Below the pieces are notes generated by a model, which did no database searches, was not told the DNA's origin, and saw only the letters and a list, made by a program, of their open reading frames with translations. From NCBI RefSeq assembly GCF_040954645.1, contig NC_092812.1:4402001-4466000 (forward strand): a stretch of DNA of 64,000 nucleotides, written 5' to 3'. Made by a program: the position numbers and the translations under genes. This document shows positions 10,133 to 21,279 of the stretch, piece after piece; the first letter of the stretch is position 1; each line of letters begins with the position of its first letter. This DNA comes from Diabrotica undecimpunctata. Its lineage: Eukaryota > Arthropoda > Insecta > Coleoptera > Chrysomelidae.

Positions 10133-12470
10133 CTATATTGCATTCTCTTTATTTGGCCAATTCCACGAATTAAAGTTGCTGTTTACCATAACACTAACAA
10201 ACGTCTTATTTCCTTCTACTTCTTTTATTTTTCCTGGGTAGTGTTGATCTTCATAAATAAAAATAACATGGTTACCTTCTTTTAAATGAGATTTTTTGAA
10301 TGTTGGAACAATAGCTGGAATGTCATCACCACTATCAGATTCCAAATTTAATTGTTCATCAAATAGAGATGTTTCATAATCTGAATTTTCCCTGAAATTT
10401 CGTTTTGTTTTTAGTTCTTTCAGAATCTTGTTTTCATCAGAATCTGAATTTTCCTTGTAATTCCGCTTTGTTTTTTTTTGCAGAATCTTCATTTCTTTTC
10501 GTTTTCGTTTTCGGTCTTGCTTTTCCTGTTCTTTGAATTCTTCTTTGATTTTTTTCTTTAAATGGTGTTGTTTCCACTGAGTGGAAGTTGCAACAGGAGA
10601 CAACTTTTTAACGACTCTTTTTTCGTTTCTTTAGAACATGGTTTGTCTGGCCAAAACAATGCCTTCTTAAATGGAGTAGGAATTTTTCTATAAATTGGTA
10701 TATATTTTTCAGGCGATTTTTCAAAGAGACTCTGTTGTAAGTTTTCTAAAGTAGTTGTATCATTAACATTAAAATTGAGTTCAACAACTGCAACATCGTC
10801 ACCTGGTGGATTATTATCCGTATCAAAATGTGGTTGTGGATCTTTATCTGAATTGCATTTATCAATGCTGTTCTTCTTGTTATCTGAACGGTCTTCTTCT
10901 GTTGTTGGGGTTTCAGAGTCATTTCATTTGGGAACGATAAATGTGTTAAGTTGTTTTTCATTTTTGATCTTCAGCCAAACTTAAAAAACACTTAAATGTT
11001 GTATATTTTCGTTCCACGTATCCGAGTCAATGTAGATCTCTAACATTTGTTGAAATGTTTTTTCTTGTGGATTTTCTTCCCCGGGGCATGGATTGTTGTG
11101 AATTTCTGTATTATTTTACTTGAAATATTTATGGTAGTCGATTGCATCGGCGTTGAATGGGCACAAATCGGGAGCACGAAAACCATTCAATATAATTTTC
11201 GGAGTAATGGAATTCTTTATGGCTTTTGCTAAACTGGTTGCAAATTCTTCTTCTTTATTTTTGAACCATTGTTTTGTATCCTCCAATTGTCTACTTCTAT
11301 TCTCCAGCAAATTTTTAGGGGTCTAAAAACTGCTACATCCTTCTTTTTCTTGTAGTTTCTTCTCCTATCGGAGGTTGGCTATCAACACAGCTATCCGTAC
11401 CTTGTTGGCGGCTGCTCTAAAAAGATCTACTGAGCTGCAACTATACCACTCTCTTAGGTTTCTTAGCCAGGAAATTCTTCGTCTTCCTATGGATCTTTTA
11501 CCCTTGATTTTACCTTGCATTGTGAGCCTTAATATCTCATATTTCGCACCTATGGTAATATGGCCTAAATATTCCAGCTTTCTTGGTTTGATGTGCTTTC
11601 TGACCTCGCAATCCTTTTGTAGCCTTCTTAACACTTTTGTAACTCGTTGGGGCCATGGTATTTTCAAAATCCTTCTATAACACCACATCTCAAATGATTC
11701 CAACTTCTTTATGTTATCCATATTTAGTGTCCAGCTTTTCATTCCATACAACAAAGTCGAGAAGACGTAGCATCTTAAGGCTCTTATCCCCAGATCCAGA
11801 GGAAGGTCTCAATTGTCAAACATTGTTTTCATTTTTATAAATGCTTGTCTTGCAATTTCAATGCGTGTCCTTATTTCTCTACCTTGGTTATTGTTTTCAT
11901 TTACCCAGGTTCTCAGATATTTGTAGTTATTCATCGGCTGCATATTATATGTCGAATTAGAATGCAATGCAATAAGAATAATTTTTCTTTCAGTACAGAA
12001 ATCATTAAGAGGCAAAGTCAAGTGACTAGAATGTCCATCAGCGAAAAATTTAATTGGAAACTCTATTTCATTTTCCGCAGCCCAAGGATAAAAAACGTAT
12101 TTGTTATATAGTTATAGAAAGTTTCCGCGGTCATCCATCCACTTTCACTTTTACAAATTGCAAAACATTTTGGCATAGAAGCAGATATACCTGGTAAAAT
12201 TCTTTCATAAGCAAACATCACCATGCCTGGGGCAATGTTTTCTACTGCGTTTGCTGTCATAAGAACAGTAAGGCACCCTTTCTCGTCATTTGGTAGATGG
12301 CTGTAGACTGTGGAATCTCCCTTGCGTATAAGAACTCGAATTTTTTTATATATTAATGTAGTTCTTGAGATCCCATATTTTTTGCTTGTTGTGGCAACAG
12401 ATATTCCGTTGTCAATAGCTGCCAGGGCTTGACGTAATCTCTCATTAGAATATTTCTTCGGCATTGTCAA
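10133..12470 (-). pseudogene. Pogo-like transposase relic (HTH_psq + DDE + C-terminal tail)
   Basis: The N-terminus (12470 downward) is a psq-type helix-turn-helix (MPKKYSNERLRQALAAID, then TTSKKYGISRTTL). The protein then jumps to VYSHLPNDEKGCLTVLMTAN, so the stretch carrying the CENP-B-like domain and first catalytic Asp is deleted. Next come GWMTAETFYNYI and the second Asp motif FADGHSSHLTLP, up to LHSNSTYNMQPM at about 11936, where a non-LTR element interrupts at the third-Asp motif. The frame resumes at 11339 (DVAVFRPLK, then GFRAPDLCPFNADAIDY) and ends in a Lys/Glu-rich tail at 10133. The final block (GNHVIFIYEDQHYPGKI) is typical of Tigger-type C-termini. Confidence 0.82.
11340..11931 (-). 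mobile_element. 5'-truncated non-LTR fragment (family A) inside the pogo transposase
   Basis: Coding remnants run minus from about 11930 (NNYKYLRTWVNENNNQGREI) into 11754-11365 (LLYGMKSWTL, FEMWCYRRILKIPW, RRLQKDCEVRKHIKPRKLEY, KRSIGRRRISWLRNLREW). The plus-strand left end is a T/C-rich run corresponding to the GAA-type tail. Only a 4-bp repeat, catc, is visible at the borders (11336-11339 and 11932-11935). A frameshift separates the two coding blocks. Confidence 0.85.
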
Positions 12471-12825
12471 CTGAAATACAAAAAAAAAACTAAATTATTA
12501 AACAAATATTATTTGGAACCACTAGCTGACATATGTTAGTAACCAGTATTATACATAGGTATTAGCTATGGGTACAATATAAAATTAAAAAATTTTGGTT
12601 GCATTTAAAGGGATATTTACGTGCTTCCTACTTAAATATTCATTCAAAGTATAAAAACATCTGAAACCCGATAGCTGACACTAGTGTCACTTACTGGATA
12701 CTCGCTGGGATCTTGTGTCATTAACTGACACCCCCTATATAGCCCTATTTATTAACATAAGGTAATTTTAACAACAAATACGTACCTTTATATTACTGTT
12801 AAATTGATCTACACTAAAAGACTTA

Positions 12826-13124
12826 TAATATAATAGTCTCCCGTTTTATACCGCTTCGCGGCTTTGGGAGTATAGCAGGTTAGTCTGCTATATCTAGGGC
12901 CTACGGTATACAAGGAAGGTAACATGGCGAGTGCTACGCTTCAACCGCCTATTATTACCCCTGGTTTTACCCAAGGTACCCATTTTATTCAAGCTGAGTC
13001 GACCTGGAGCCTATAGACATTTTTTTTTTAAAATGTCTAGTTGTTCTTGGCCGGCGGTAGGATTCGAACTCCGGACCACCGGCGTGCGAGGCAAGAATCC
13101 TACCGCTTGCGCTACGCAGGCCCT
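12826..13124 (-). repeat. tRNA-derived SINE with target-site duplication
   Basis: A 13-bp duplication ACTAAAAGACTTA flanks it exactly (12813-12825 and 13125-13137). The minus-strand 5' head (13124 down to about 13046) is tRNA-like: an A-box-like TAGCGCAAGCGG and a B-box GAGTTCGAATCC at normal spacing, which would form an internal RNA polymerase III promoter. The anticodon-loop-like segment reads CTCGCAC. A body of about 220 bp unrelated to tRNA follows, then an AT-rich tail. It is not a functional tRNA gene. Confidence 0.88.
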
Positions 13125-13559
13125 ACTAAAAGACTTACCCTTTAAATATACATTAGCGTCACACACCCAATTTATATCAACTATTTTCTTAGCGTTTTTG
13201 CTTAGTACTTTCGGCAAAACGTGCACTTTTGCGTCACTTATAAAAGTAGTCAATGTCACAAACCTTAAAATTAATTTTATCGGCGCATTAATGCCAACAT
13301 ATTCAAACTATTACCCAAGAAAGCAAACACCGCCAATACTATAGACTGAACTGTTTCAAATAGTCTTAGTACACAATTAACAAATTCTGGTGTCACTTAT
13401 TGGGATATTGTCAGCAATGGGAGCCACTACTTTATGTTACTTTTACCTTAATAGTGTAATTTAAATGATACTAATTTTTTTTTTTTTTTTGATGAATTCA
13501 AACAGTTATCTCTTCGCAAGAATAAGAGTATAATATTACACTTATTATACGTTATTATT

Positions 13560-13870
13560 CGTTTTGATTTGTATAGACTCTAGAAGCTCCCTCTTCTTCC
13601 TGTTATGTACATTTTTTAGGATCTTAGTTTTGTCAAAATCAAATTTATGCTTCTTTTCGTTTTAATATTTTGTGAGGGCGGTTGAGTTTTTTTTGTCATA
13701 TTTGTGGGAACGTATTATTGAGTTAAGTAGCTAACTGATTTTTCCAATATATACTCCATCACAATTCGAGCTGGGAATTTCATACACAACATGCGATTTT
13801 TTTAATAGAGGGGTTTTTGTTTTTAGTCTTGTAAAATTCTTTTCCAAAGATTGTGCCCTTTATGAGCACG
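13560..13870 (-). pseudogene. Penelope-like GIY-YIG endonuclease relic
   Basis: Minus strand, two frames combined: a KNKNPSIKK-type lead-in, then a decayed version of the family motif (VVYEIP, C..C, YIGKT-like) and a tail resembling HKFDFDKTKIL followed by Lys/Arg-Glu-rich residues. This order is typical of the C-terminal GIY-YIG domain of Penelope-like retroelements. Too decayed for a firm family call. Confidence 0.55.
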
Positions 13871-13950
13871 TGATTAAGAAATACATGATAACTGCATCGT
13901 TTCTAAATGTTTTCTAACAATTTTGCATTTTAAACATGTAATGAATGCAT

Positions 13951-16900
13951 CGTGGGCTTAAAGCTAAAACTGACCAAGTCCAAAATTGACATTTTGTGTT
14001 TTTGTGACCAATCAACTTAAAAATCTAATATCTTTGTAAGCAAAAACTGACCAAGTCCCCAACGCCACGAAAATAGGTGCCTTTTATTATGTTTTTAATG
14101 ACCAAGTTTTCAAAAAGAGAAATTAACGTAAGCCCAAATTGACCATCTCTACTTAGTCACTTTTAGTTATATCACATCGGATTTAAATCTGACCAAGTGG
14201 ACATGGTCACTTTTGGCAGACGAGGATTTAGTTTTGACAGATGACACTGCTATACTTAGTCAGTAATGTACTGTTTGCAGTTCTTGTTTATTTTTATTTG
14301 AAATAAGCTTATTATAATGAGTGCTAGATCTCGACACATTGCCAATTTGGCATTAAAAGCATCAACGAGTGTAGTTCATATTGATGCCGAAGGTAAGTTT
14401 TAAATCGGTATAATAAGTTACTTATAAAGTATGTTAAGTTTGTATATTTTACAGGTTAGGTTAGTGAATAAAATTATTTTATTCTAGGGCCCGTATATAT
14501 TGATGGCATAATAAGCAAAATCGAAGGATCAAATAATGTTGTACTATATACCGAAAAATTTAACTCCAACATAACAGAGAATGCACCTATAAATATTAAT
14601 ATTTCGGCTTTTCCCTTAACAGAATCGAAAGGTAAATAAAATACTTTAGTGCGTTAAAAGCGTGTATTGCGTACACGTAACTTAAGTTTTAAATGGTTTG
14701 CATGAATTAGGTACTTTTACTTTTCTTCTTACAGTTATAAAATGTGACCTCATGGTAAAAGGAACAAATGGGCTTTGAAGCACTCCAGTTACTAATAATC
14801 TACCATCGACATCGGACACACAACGTATTCTTTGCACTAAATATCCCAATGAAAGCTATCTTGAGGATACGCACTCACCAACAAGCGTAATAGATTTTAA
14901 AGGAGGCAGCTTAGATGCTGCCTCTAAGCTGCACTTCAAATCAACAATGCACTTACCACTACAACTATTGCAACTAAACAAAAAGCCAGATGGAGAAAAG
15001 CATGCCCTGATCAATGTAAAAAAAGCATAAATAAAAGAAAAAGGTCTTTGGGCGAACCTTATTAAATCCACAAAAAAATGAGGCCGGCGAAAACTCCTAA
15101 AGATATCGATTGCGACCTCTTCAAGTATCAATGTACACACAAATTTAGTTTGGAAGATAGAAAAAAATTGTGTGCTAACTACTGGCAATTAAAAAATCAT
15201 GATAGACAAAAATACTTCATATTGGCTTGTGTGAAATCAGTTTAACCTAAGTGTAGAAAGCCTCGCACAGAAACAAGGCCTTTAAAACTAGCTACCAGGT
15301 CATATTTTTTAAAAAAAGATGATCAAGAAGTCCGTGTCTGCAAAAATTTTTATTTGAAAACTCTAAGTATAAGTCATGGACCCGTTGACCATGTCTCTGC
15401 TGGAATAAACGAACATGGTTCATTTAACTTACCAGACCAACGGGGTCGTAAAGCACAAGACAATAAAACACCCCAGGAGCTAGAAGAGAAACTTAAAAAC
15501 ATTTTGACAGTTTCCCTACTCTTGAATCCCATTATTGTAGGAAATCTAACAACCGGAAATACTAAGATCCTAGCTTATCAATCACAAAAATGTATCATTT
15601 AAACTCCGAAGTATGTGACAGCAAGAACGAAGTAAAGGTGTCTGAAGCGACGTATCGACGCATTTTTTGTAGTAAATATAATTTGGCTTTTTTCAAGCCT
15701 AAAAAAGATCAATGTTCTACTTGTGCACAATTTAAAAATAAACTTATAACAATAGAAGATTACCAAGAACACATACGTCGGCTGGATGAAGCAAATGCTG
15801 CCAAGATTCAGGATAAGTTACGATCCTTAAATGATAACCATTTTATTAGTATTACTTTTGATCTACAAAGCGTTTTGCAAATTCCTTTGTCCGATACATC
15901 CCCGTTTTAATATAGTATGAAATTATGTGGATATAACTTGACTGTCTACGAAGCAGCGATACCAAATAACGCATACTGCTATGCGTGGACGGAGATCAAC
16001 CGTCAACGAGGGAGTTCTGATATTGGAACCGCATTATTTGAATGGGAAAAAACAATTCCAAGGGACGTGACAGAAATAAGCTTGTATTCAGATACCTGCA
16101 GCGGTCAAAACCGCAATCAGTACATAGCTGCATTATTTCTATACTTGGTAAAAAATACGCATTTATCAAGCATACAACATAACTTTTGGGAAAAAGGACA
16201 CTCCTACATGGAGGTAGACTCAATGCACAGCGCCATTGAGTCTGCTAGAAAAGCTGTTGCTATTTTACTATGAATGATCTACTTAATGTGTTCCGGTTGG
16301 CTCGCTCTAAGCGACTTAAAAATAAGAAAAGTCGGCCTTATCAGTGTAAAGAGCTCAGGTTTGCAAATTTTTTAGATTTAAAATCACTGGCAAGTTCCTT
16401 CGTGAAGAACAGATTAAAAGACGAGGATGGAAATATGGTGTCGTGGATGAAAATAAAAGTTATGCGTTATGAGAAGAAAAATCCGGGAAGAATTCTCTTT
16501 AAACATGACTATAGCCAAATAGCATTTAAAAGGATTAATGTTTTTGGAAGAGGACGACCAAAATGATACACAGGAAAGTTAGGCATTTCCGAGAAGAAGA
16601 AAAAAATAGCCTGTTGAGGCTTTGCACAAAAATGATATTCGTCCAGAATATCACGCTTGGTACCAAGCCCTACCAGTTGACAAGAAAAAGGGGAATGCCG
16701 TCCTGGAACCCACAGTAGGTGAAAGTGACACAGAATCAAACTCGGATATAGTGGTTCATTTTATTAATTATTTTTTTGTTTTTTGAAATTCTTTATGATT
16801 AATACAGTTTTTGTAACAAAAGTATTTGTCTGGTTTACAGATGCCCCGTAACTAAATAAGTAAAGCAGTTTTAAGCACGTGGTCCTTGTTAAAACCAATA

Positions 16901-17200
16901 ATTAGTAATTTTATTGTTTGATTTAAAGTACGATTACAAGTACGATTTAAAGATTTTTAAAATCAGTAAAAAATGACCAAGTCACTTTTTTAACAAAAGA
17001 AAAGAACAATTGCAATTTTTTATTTTATTTGACGGTTAAATTAAAAGATCAAATTATAAAACAAATAACAGTATAAATTAAACTTGTATTAAACAAACAT
17101 ATTTTTGGTAATTATAATTTATTCATTTCTGGTCAGCTTAAAAGTGCATTTACTGAAAATTGATATTTAAGACTTGGTCAGTGTTAGCTTTAAGCCCACG
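13951..17200 (+). mobile_element. TIR DNA transposon encoding a DUF7869-type protein, element A
   Basis: The ends are near-perfect inverted repeats: cgtgggcttaaagctaaaac at 13951 and its complement ending at 17200, extending through CTGACCAAGTC (about 1 mismatch in 30 bp). The repeat GCAT flanks it (13947-13950 and 17201-17204). A related repeat near 18180-18340, in opposite orientation, runs through the same site uninterrupted with one copy of the 4-mer, which confirms a 4-bp target duplication. TGACCAAGT motifs recur in both subterminal regions. The coding region lies on the plus strand at 14317-16750. The superfamily is unassigned; Sola-type elements also make 4-bp duplications, so Sola is a candidate. 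Confidence 0.85.
14317..16750 (+). pseudogene. DUF7869-type putative transposase gene, multi-exon, decayed
   Basis: ATG at 14317. Two introns fit GT-AG and keep frame across the joins: 14393-14487 and 14632-14734. The third exon has a TGA near 14778 and later indels. Downstream blocks match the family order: a Cys-containing region (CDLFKYQCTHKFSLEDRKKL) near 15105, VCKNFYLKTLSISHG near 15330, RRIFCSKYNLAFF and CSTCAQFKNKL at 15655-15745, TFDLQ at 15855, LYSDTCSGQNRNQYIAALF at 16080, GHSYMEVDSMHSAIE at 16195, then VSWMKIKVMRY at 16440 and a C-terminal DIRPEYHAWYQALP near 16640. TFDLQ and YSDTCSGQN hold conserved Asp residues that could be catalytic (inference). At least three frame breaks make it inactive. 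Confidence 0.8.
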
Positions 17201-17204
17201 GCAT

Positions 17205-17950
17205 GTGCATTTATTTTGCCAATAGGAACATAGGTCCTCTTCTAACTACCCTTGGACGAGACACCAAAAAACAAAGCGCCTATCAAAATCCCTTTCTTTC
17301 AATGTGTGAATGATTTTTGGCCTAAATGGCTTGTATTTATTTAGTTTCAAAATTCTTGATGTTGTATTTTTATTTACACTTTATTCATCATCATCATCTT
17401 GGTGCTCGACCAAGGACCTCGACCTTCTCAAGCTTTCTACGCCATTCTATTCTGTCCCTCGCTTGCATTTTCCAGTTGCCGACCCCGATCTTGTCGGCAT
17501 CTTGTGTTACTTCGTCCATCCACCTCAGCTTTGGTCTATCCCGTCTTCTCACTCCCACGGGTTGCGCTGTTAGAATCTTTTTTATCATGTTTGACTCAGG
17601 GGCCCAGGCTACATGTCCTGCCCACTGCAGGCGGTTTCGCTTACAGTTTATTGCATTAACGATTTCCTCTTGCGAAATGAGAGTTTTAATTTTCTATCAC
17701 AGACAACATTATTTCAAACTGTGTATTTTCATGGACAACCAGGTTTTTGAGTTTTTCATTAAAATTATCTTTTATACTTCCAGTACTCTTAAATTTATTT
17801 ACTATTGTCGTAATGGTGAAATAAATAATATTTTTATTGGGATCTCTATTATTAAAAATAATAGCAGCTTCTCTATATGTTTTATATTGTTATTCCACAA
17901 TCAAAACAATTTCAATTTTATTTTCTGTACTTAATGTTGCAGGCAGTTCT
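17205..17950 (-). pseudogene. HTH (DUF4817/mariner-like) transposase relic
   Basis: Minus strand from about 17910: YREAAIIFNNRDPNKN, then TTIVNKFKSTGSIKDNF and ENTQFEIMLSVIEN, the helix-turn-helix start of DUF4817-type insect transposases. After an insert (17388-17655) it resumes with PFRPKIIHTLKERDFDRRF and a decayed LEED-type continuation, which is then cut by the end of element A near 17204. Stops are frequent. The family call rests on the HTH and the KERDFDRR segment. Confidence 0.6.
17388..17655 (-). mobile_element. 3' fragment of a non-LTR retrotransposon (family B, GAT tail)
   Basis: Minus-strand ORF 17394-17588 (MIKKILTAQPVGVRRRDRPK, then RWMDEVTQDADKIG and WKMQARDRIEWRR) is the end of a non-LTR ORF2. 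A (GAT)n-type tail follows (plus: tcatcatcatcatc at 17386). Nearly the same sequence occurs on plus at 29030-29290, so both come from one family. Confidence 0.85.
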
Positions 17951-18345
17951 ACTAAATTTTTTTCAAATCATATGTTTATCAGTGTATTCTAGATTTCACG
18001 TAACTAAATAGAACTGATGTTTTGAATGTAAATGTCAAACATATCTTGCTACAAACAAATCATATGTTTATCAGTGCATCCTAGATTTCACGTAACTACA
18101 GTTAAGTTGCAAATATTGTAGACAAAAATGTAGATATGTTGAGGTATTAGTAGAATCAGGGAAAAATAAATATCTATTTATTTCCAGTAATAATGTTATG
18201 TTAGTTACACTAGTTATGTATGCTTCTATTTGCAAAGTAAATGCACGTGCATTCATTACGTGTTTAAATTGAAAAATTGGTGGAAAATATTTAGAAACGA
18301 TCAGGTTTTCATGTGTTTCTTGATCACAAGACATAAAAATCTTCA
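17951..18345. repeat. Degenerate repeat with tandem duplication and the empty site of element A
   Basis: A unit of about 40 bp (aatcatatgtttatcagtg ... cacgtaacta) occurs at 17965-18006 and again at 18057-18098. The stretch 18180-18340, read on minus, matches plus 13862-13950 joined to 17201-17250, so it is a paralogous copy lacking transposon A. A 91-codon minus ORF here (18071-18346) has no family I recognise. Confidence 0.6.
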
Positions 18346-18754
18346 TTCAAAATAAAAAAATTAGTATAAAATACCAAAACTTATTATTTTAATGTAAATG
18401 TATGTAATTGTATATTTAAACGTAGTTTTTAGTTTTGATTAACTTTTCTTAATAACCATTTTCGATATTGTGAAATATAAACTTTACTCTTGAGCGGATT
18501 TCATATTTTGTGACATACCTCGTATACCATTAATAAAATTTAGTATCTGATAATTGTATTTTAGATTTAAGAACATGTAAAACTTTTTAGAAAGAATAAT
18601 TTTTTTTCGTAAAATTAATAATAAAAAAGTTTTTCATATGGTATCAACTTAGTAAAACATATCATATAAAAAAACCGAAAAACATTCTTAATATTTTTGC
18701 TTCTCTGAGATTGATAATCTAAACATTTTGAAGTCTGTTTATAATACACAAATT
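18346..18754. other. AT-rich stretch without recognised gene
   Basis: About 410 bp of AT-rich DNA with no coding family I recognise. A 67-codon minus ORF (18615-18818) overlaps the edge of the long inverted repeat and is probably fortuitous. Confidence 0.5.
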
Positions 18755-19436
18755 GGCAACTACTTGCTGGATTTTTGTTAAAATCCTTTATAAAAGGTAT
18801 ATAACTTAAAAAACCCAAACGGGCTATGTCATGAAAACAAAACGTTTTTGGAAGTCATATTCCATCATCAGTGTCCTAAAAAGTATATAACCACTTTAAT
18901 TAAAAAGAACGTAAAGTTTAAATTTTGACCAAGGTTAATACAAAATGTGGGTAATACTTACTAGGTGTACATGTTTTGAGCCACTAAATATCTGGGTAAA
19001 AACCCGTTAAAAGTTATATGTTACAATTTAGTTTAGTTACATTATTTAGTCTTATATATTAGGATGTTAAATTTACCAGTGGATATGATATCATGGCAAC
19101 ATACGACTCCACATGAAGTTGTTGGTCCTGAGACGAAGTGTCTACGAGGACTTGATGATTTGATTGACAAAATTGACATTTTAGGACGGAAGTCCGAACA
19201 AAGCAGTCAGTGTAACTTGTAAAATGTCTGTGTCTAAATATGACAGAAGCGAGCAATATTTAAAAATTGAATAAGTTAAAATTAAAATAATATAACAGTA
19301 GCAACCATCAATGTTGTAGTTTTAAATTATAAATTTGTTCTGAATTTATGTTAAGAACATAGAGAAAAGTGTTTTATTGATTAATGTACGTGGAATGAAT
19401 TGTAGTGAATAATTGTGTGGGTACTGATCAGTTATT
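18755..19436 (-). repeat. Left arm of a long inverted repeat (about 680 bp)
   Basis: Begins ggcaactac and matches the complement of the right arm (19757-19887, 20580-20945, 27121-27309, broken by insertions) at roughly 90%. Landmarks are the strand-complement of AGCCCGTTTGGGTTTTTT, a CTGATGA box with a short hairpin, GTCTCAGGACC and a (T)GTTAAGAACATA element at the inner end. The loop is 19437-19756. No transposase is inside. It could be a foldback/MITE or paired Penelope-type terminal repeats. Confidence 0.85.
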
Positions 19437-19756
19437 TCTGTTCATAAACTTAAGAATTCTTTTATATTTACCAGGTATCAAATGTTATTTTTAACATATA
19501 GGGCCTTCTATGCTCAAGTTATAAGTTATATACCACATGAACACTATATTACCAAAGTATTTTATTGTATTCACTTAATAGTATTTTCAAAAATATTATT
19601 TCCTATTTCACCCATCAACAATAAAGTTTCAAGAGTCCAACTTCCCACATATGTCTATTTTGCATTTTCCAGGTACCAAATGTTGCAAAACATAAAGGGC
19701 CTTTTATTAAAATCCTTATTTCACACCAATTTATTAGACCTATGTATAGTTGGTTG
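19437..19756. other. Loop of the long inverted repeat
   Basis: 320 bp, non-coding. It holds two related blocks: ccaggtatcaaatgtt ... catatagggcctt at 19471 and ccaggtaccaaatgtt ... cataaagggcctt at 19670, so the spacer itself contains an internal direct duplication. Confidence 0.6.
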
Positions 19757-19887
19757 CCTATCAGTACCCACACAATTTTTCATCACAATTCATTCCATAT
19801 ATATTAATCAATAAAACACATTTTTTATGTTCTTAACATAAATTCAGGACAAAATTTCACAATTTAAAACTACAACATTGATGGTTG

Positions 19888-20565
19888 TAAAGAATTTGAA
19901 GATACGGCGCTCATATACAACATGGAGATCTGAACAGAGAAAACTAAAGCGATAGTGATATCAGCGGAACCAAGACGATGTAAACTAGTCGTAAATAACA
20001 AAATAATAGAACAAGTGATGGAAACTAAATACTTGAGAATAAAACTGTCAAGCTACGGAAAAGTGGAAGAAAAAGTACAAAAACAAGTGAACATGGCAAA
20101 CAGAGCAGCAGGATGTCTCAACAACACAATCTGGAGCAACAAATACCTTACAACGGAAACGAAAACTAGGATATATAAATCAACAATAAGACCGATAATG
20201 ACGTACACAGCAGAAACAAGAGTAGATACGGCGAAAACACAAAGACTACTGAAACAACAGAAATGAAAGTCTTACGAAAAATAACAAACCAAACTCTAAG
20301 AGACACAGTAACAAGTGAGAAAATACGAGCGAGATGTTGTATAGAGGAAATAAACGCGTGGACCAAAAGAAGAAAAGTGGAATGGAATCAACACATCGAA
20401 AGAATGACAGAAAATAGAATAATACGAATAGCAAGATACAAATCGCCAAATGGAAGAAGATCATTTCGACGACCGAGGAAAAGATGGTCAGACAACGTCA
20501 ATTGAGGCTAAAAACCGAAGTAAAACAGGCATTTTGCCTATTTATAAAGTAGGAAGAAGAAGAAG
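19888..20565 (+). mobile_element. 5'-truncated non-LTR fragment (family C) with 14-bp TSD
   Basis: AACATTGATGGTTG flanks both sides (19874-19887 and 20566-20579). Coding blocks at 19955-20266 and 20263-20505 read through late RT and the C-terminus: KAIVISAEPRRCKLVVNNK, YKSTIRPIMTYTAETR, MKVLRKITNQTLRD, RRKVEWNQHIERM and FRRPRKRWSDN. A 1-nt shift near 20263 separates them. The tail is (GAA)n. This family differs from A and B in sequence. Confidence 0.9.
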
Positions 20566-21279
20566 AACATTGATGGTTGCTACTGTTATAATATTTTAAT
20601 TTTAACTTATTCAATTTTTAAATATTGCTGGCTTCTGTCATATTTAGACACAGACATTATGTTACACCGACTGCTTTGTTCGGACTTCCGTCCTAACATG
20701 TTAATTTTGTCATTCAAATCAGTTGCTATCATCAAGCCCTCGTAGACACTTCGTCTCAGGACCAGCAACTTCATGTGGAGTCATACGTTGCCATGTGATC
20801 ATATCCACTGGTAACTTTAACATCCTAATATATAAGACTAAATAATGTAAACTAAATTGTAACATATAACTTTTAACGTGTTTTTACCCAGATATTTAGT
20901 GGCTCAAAAGATGTACACCTAGTAAGTATTAACCACATTTTGTATTTTTTTTTGTGGCATTGACTTTCGTCATTCAGCCAGTCTCGAAAGGTTATAATAT
21001 ATTTCTTAAAAAAGTATACACAGATAAGTACAGATTATTTCTCTCAGACAAATGCACAGCGATATCCCTAAAACGAAATAGACGAATAATTAATAGAAGA
21101 ACACGTCGAAGGAAAATACAAGGACACTCGCTTCTCGTCTAGGGGTCCGTCAAGACATTTATTTTAACAGACAAACAATACTGGACCACGGATAAGGTAT
21201 TGTTACATATAGGATAAACAAAGGGTACAAGTCTAATCCTATACACGCTCATGAAAATTTTCATGAACGAGTACCAGAT

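Larger units (their letters stand above)
9719..13434 (-). mobile_element. Pogo/Tigger-like DNA transposon with two nested insertions
   Basis: The ends are imperfect inverted repeats: plus 9719 aaaggtagaggcaccagtac and the complement of 13415-13434 (taaagtagtggctcccattg), both followed by CTGACA. The transposase relic between them is on the minus strand. A non-LTR fragment (11340-11931) and a tRNA-derived SINE (12826-13124) lie inside. CTGACA-type motifs recur near both ends. End coordinates are good to a few bases only. Confidence 0.7.

Noticed and set aside
13046..13124. tRNA gene
   Set aside because: A tRNA-like head with A and B boxes, but attached to a body and flanked by a 13-bp TSD 299 bp apart, so it is the head of a SINE.
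18615..18818. 67-codon minus ORF as a Penelope-type ORF start
   Set aside because: Contains part of the inverted-repeat edge and no RT motif; not supported.
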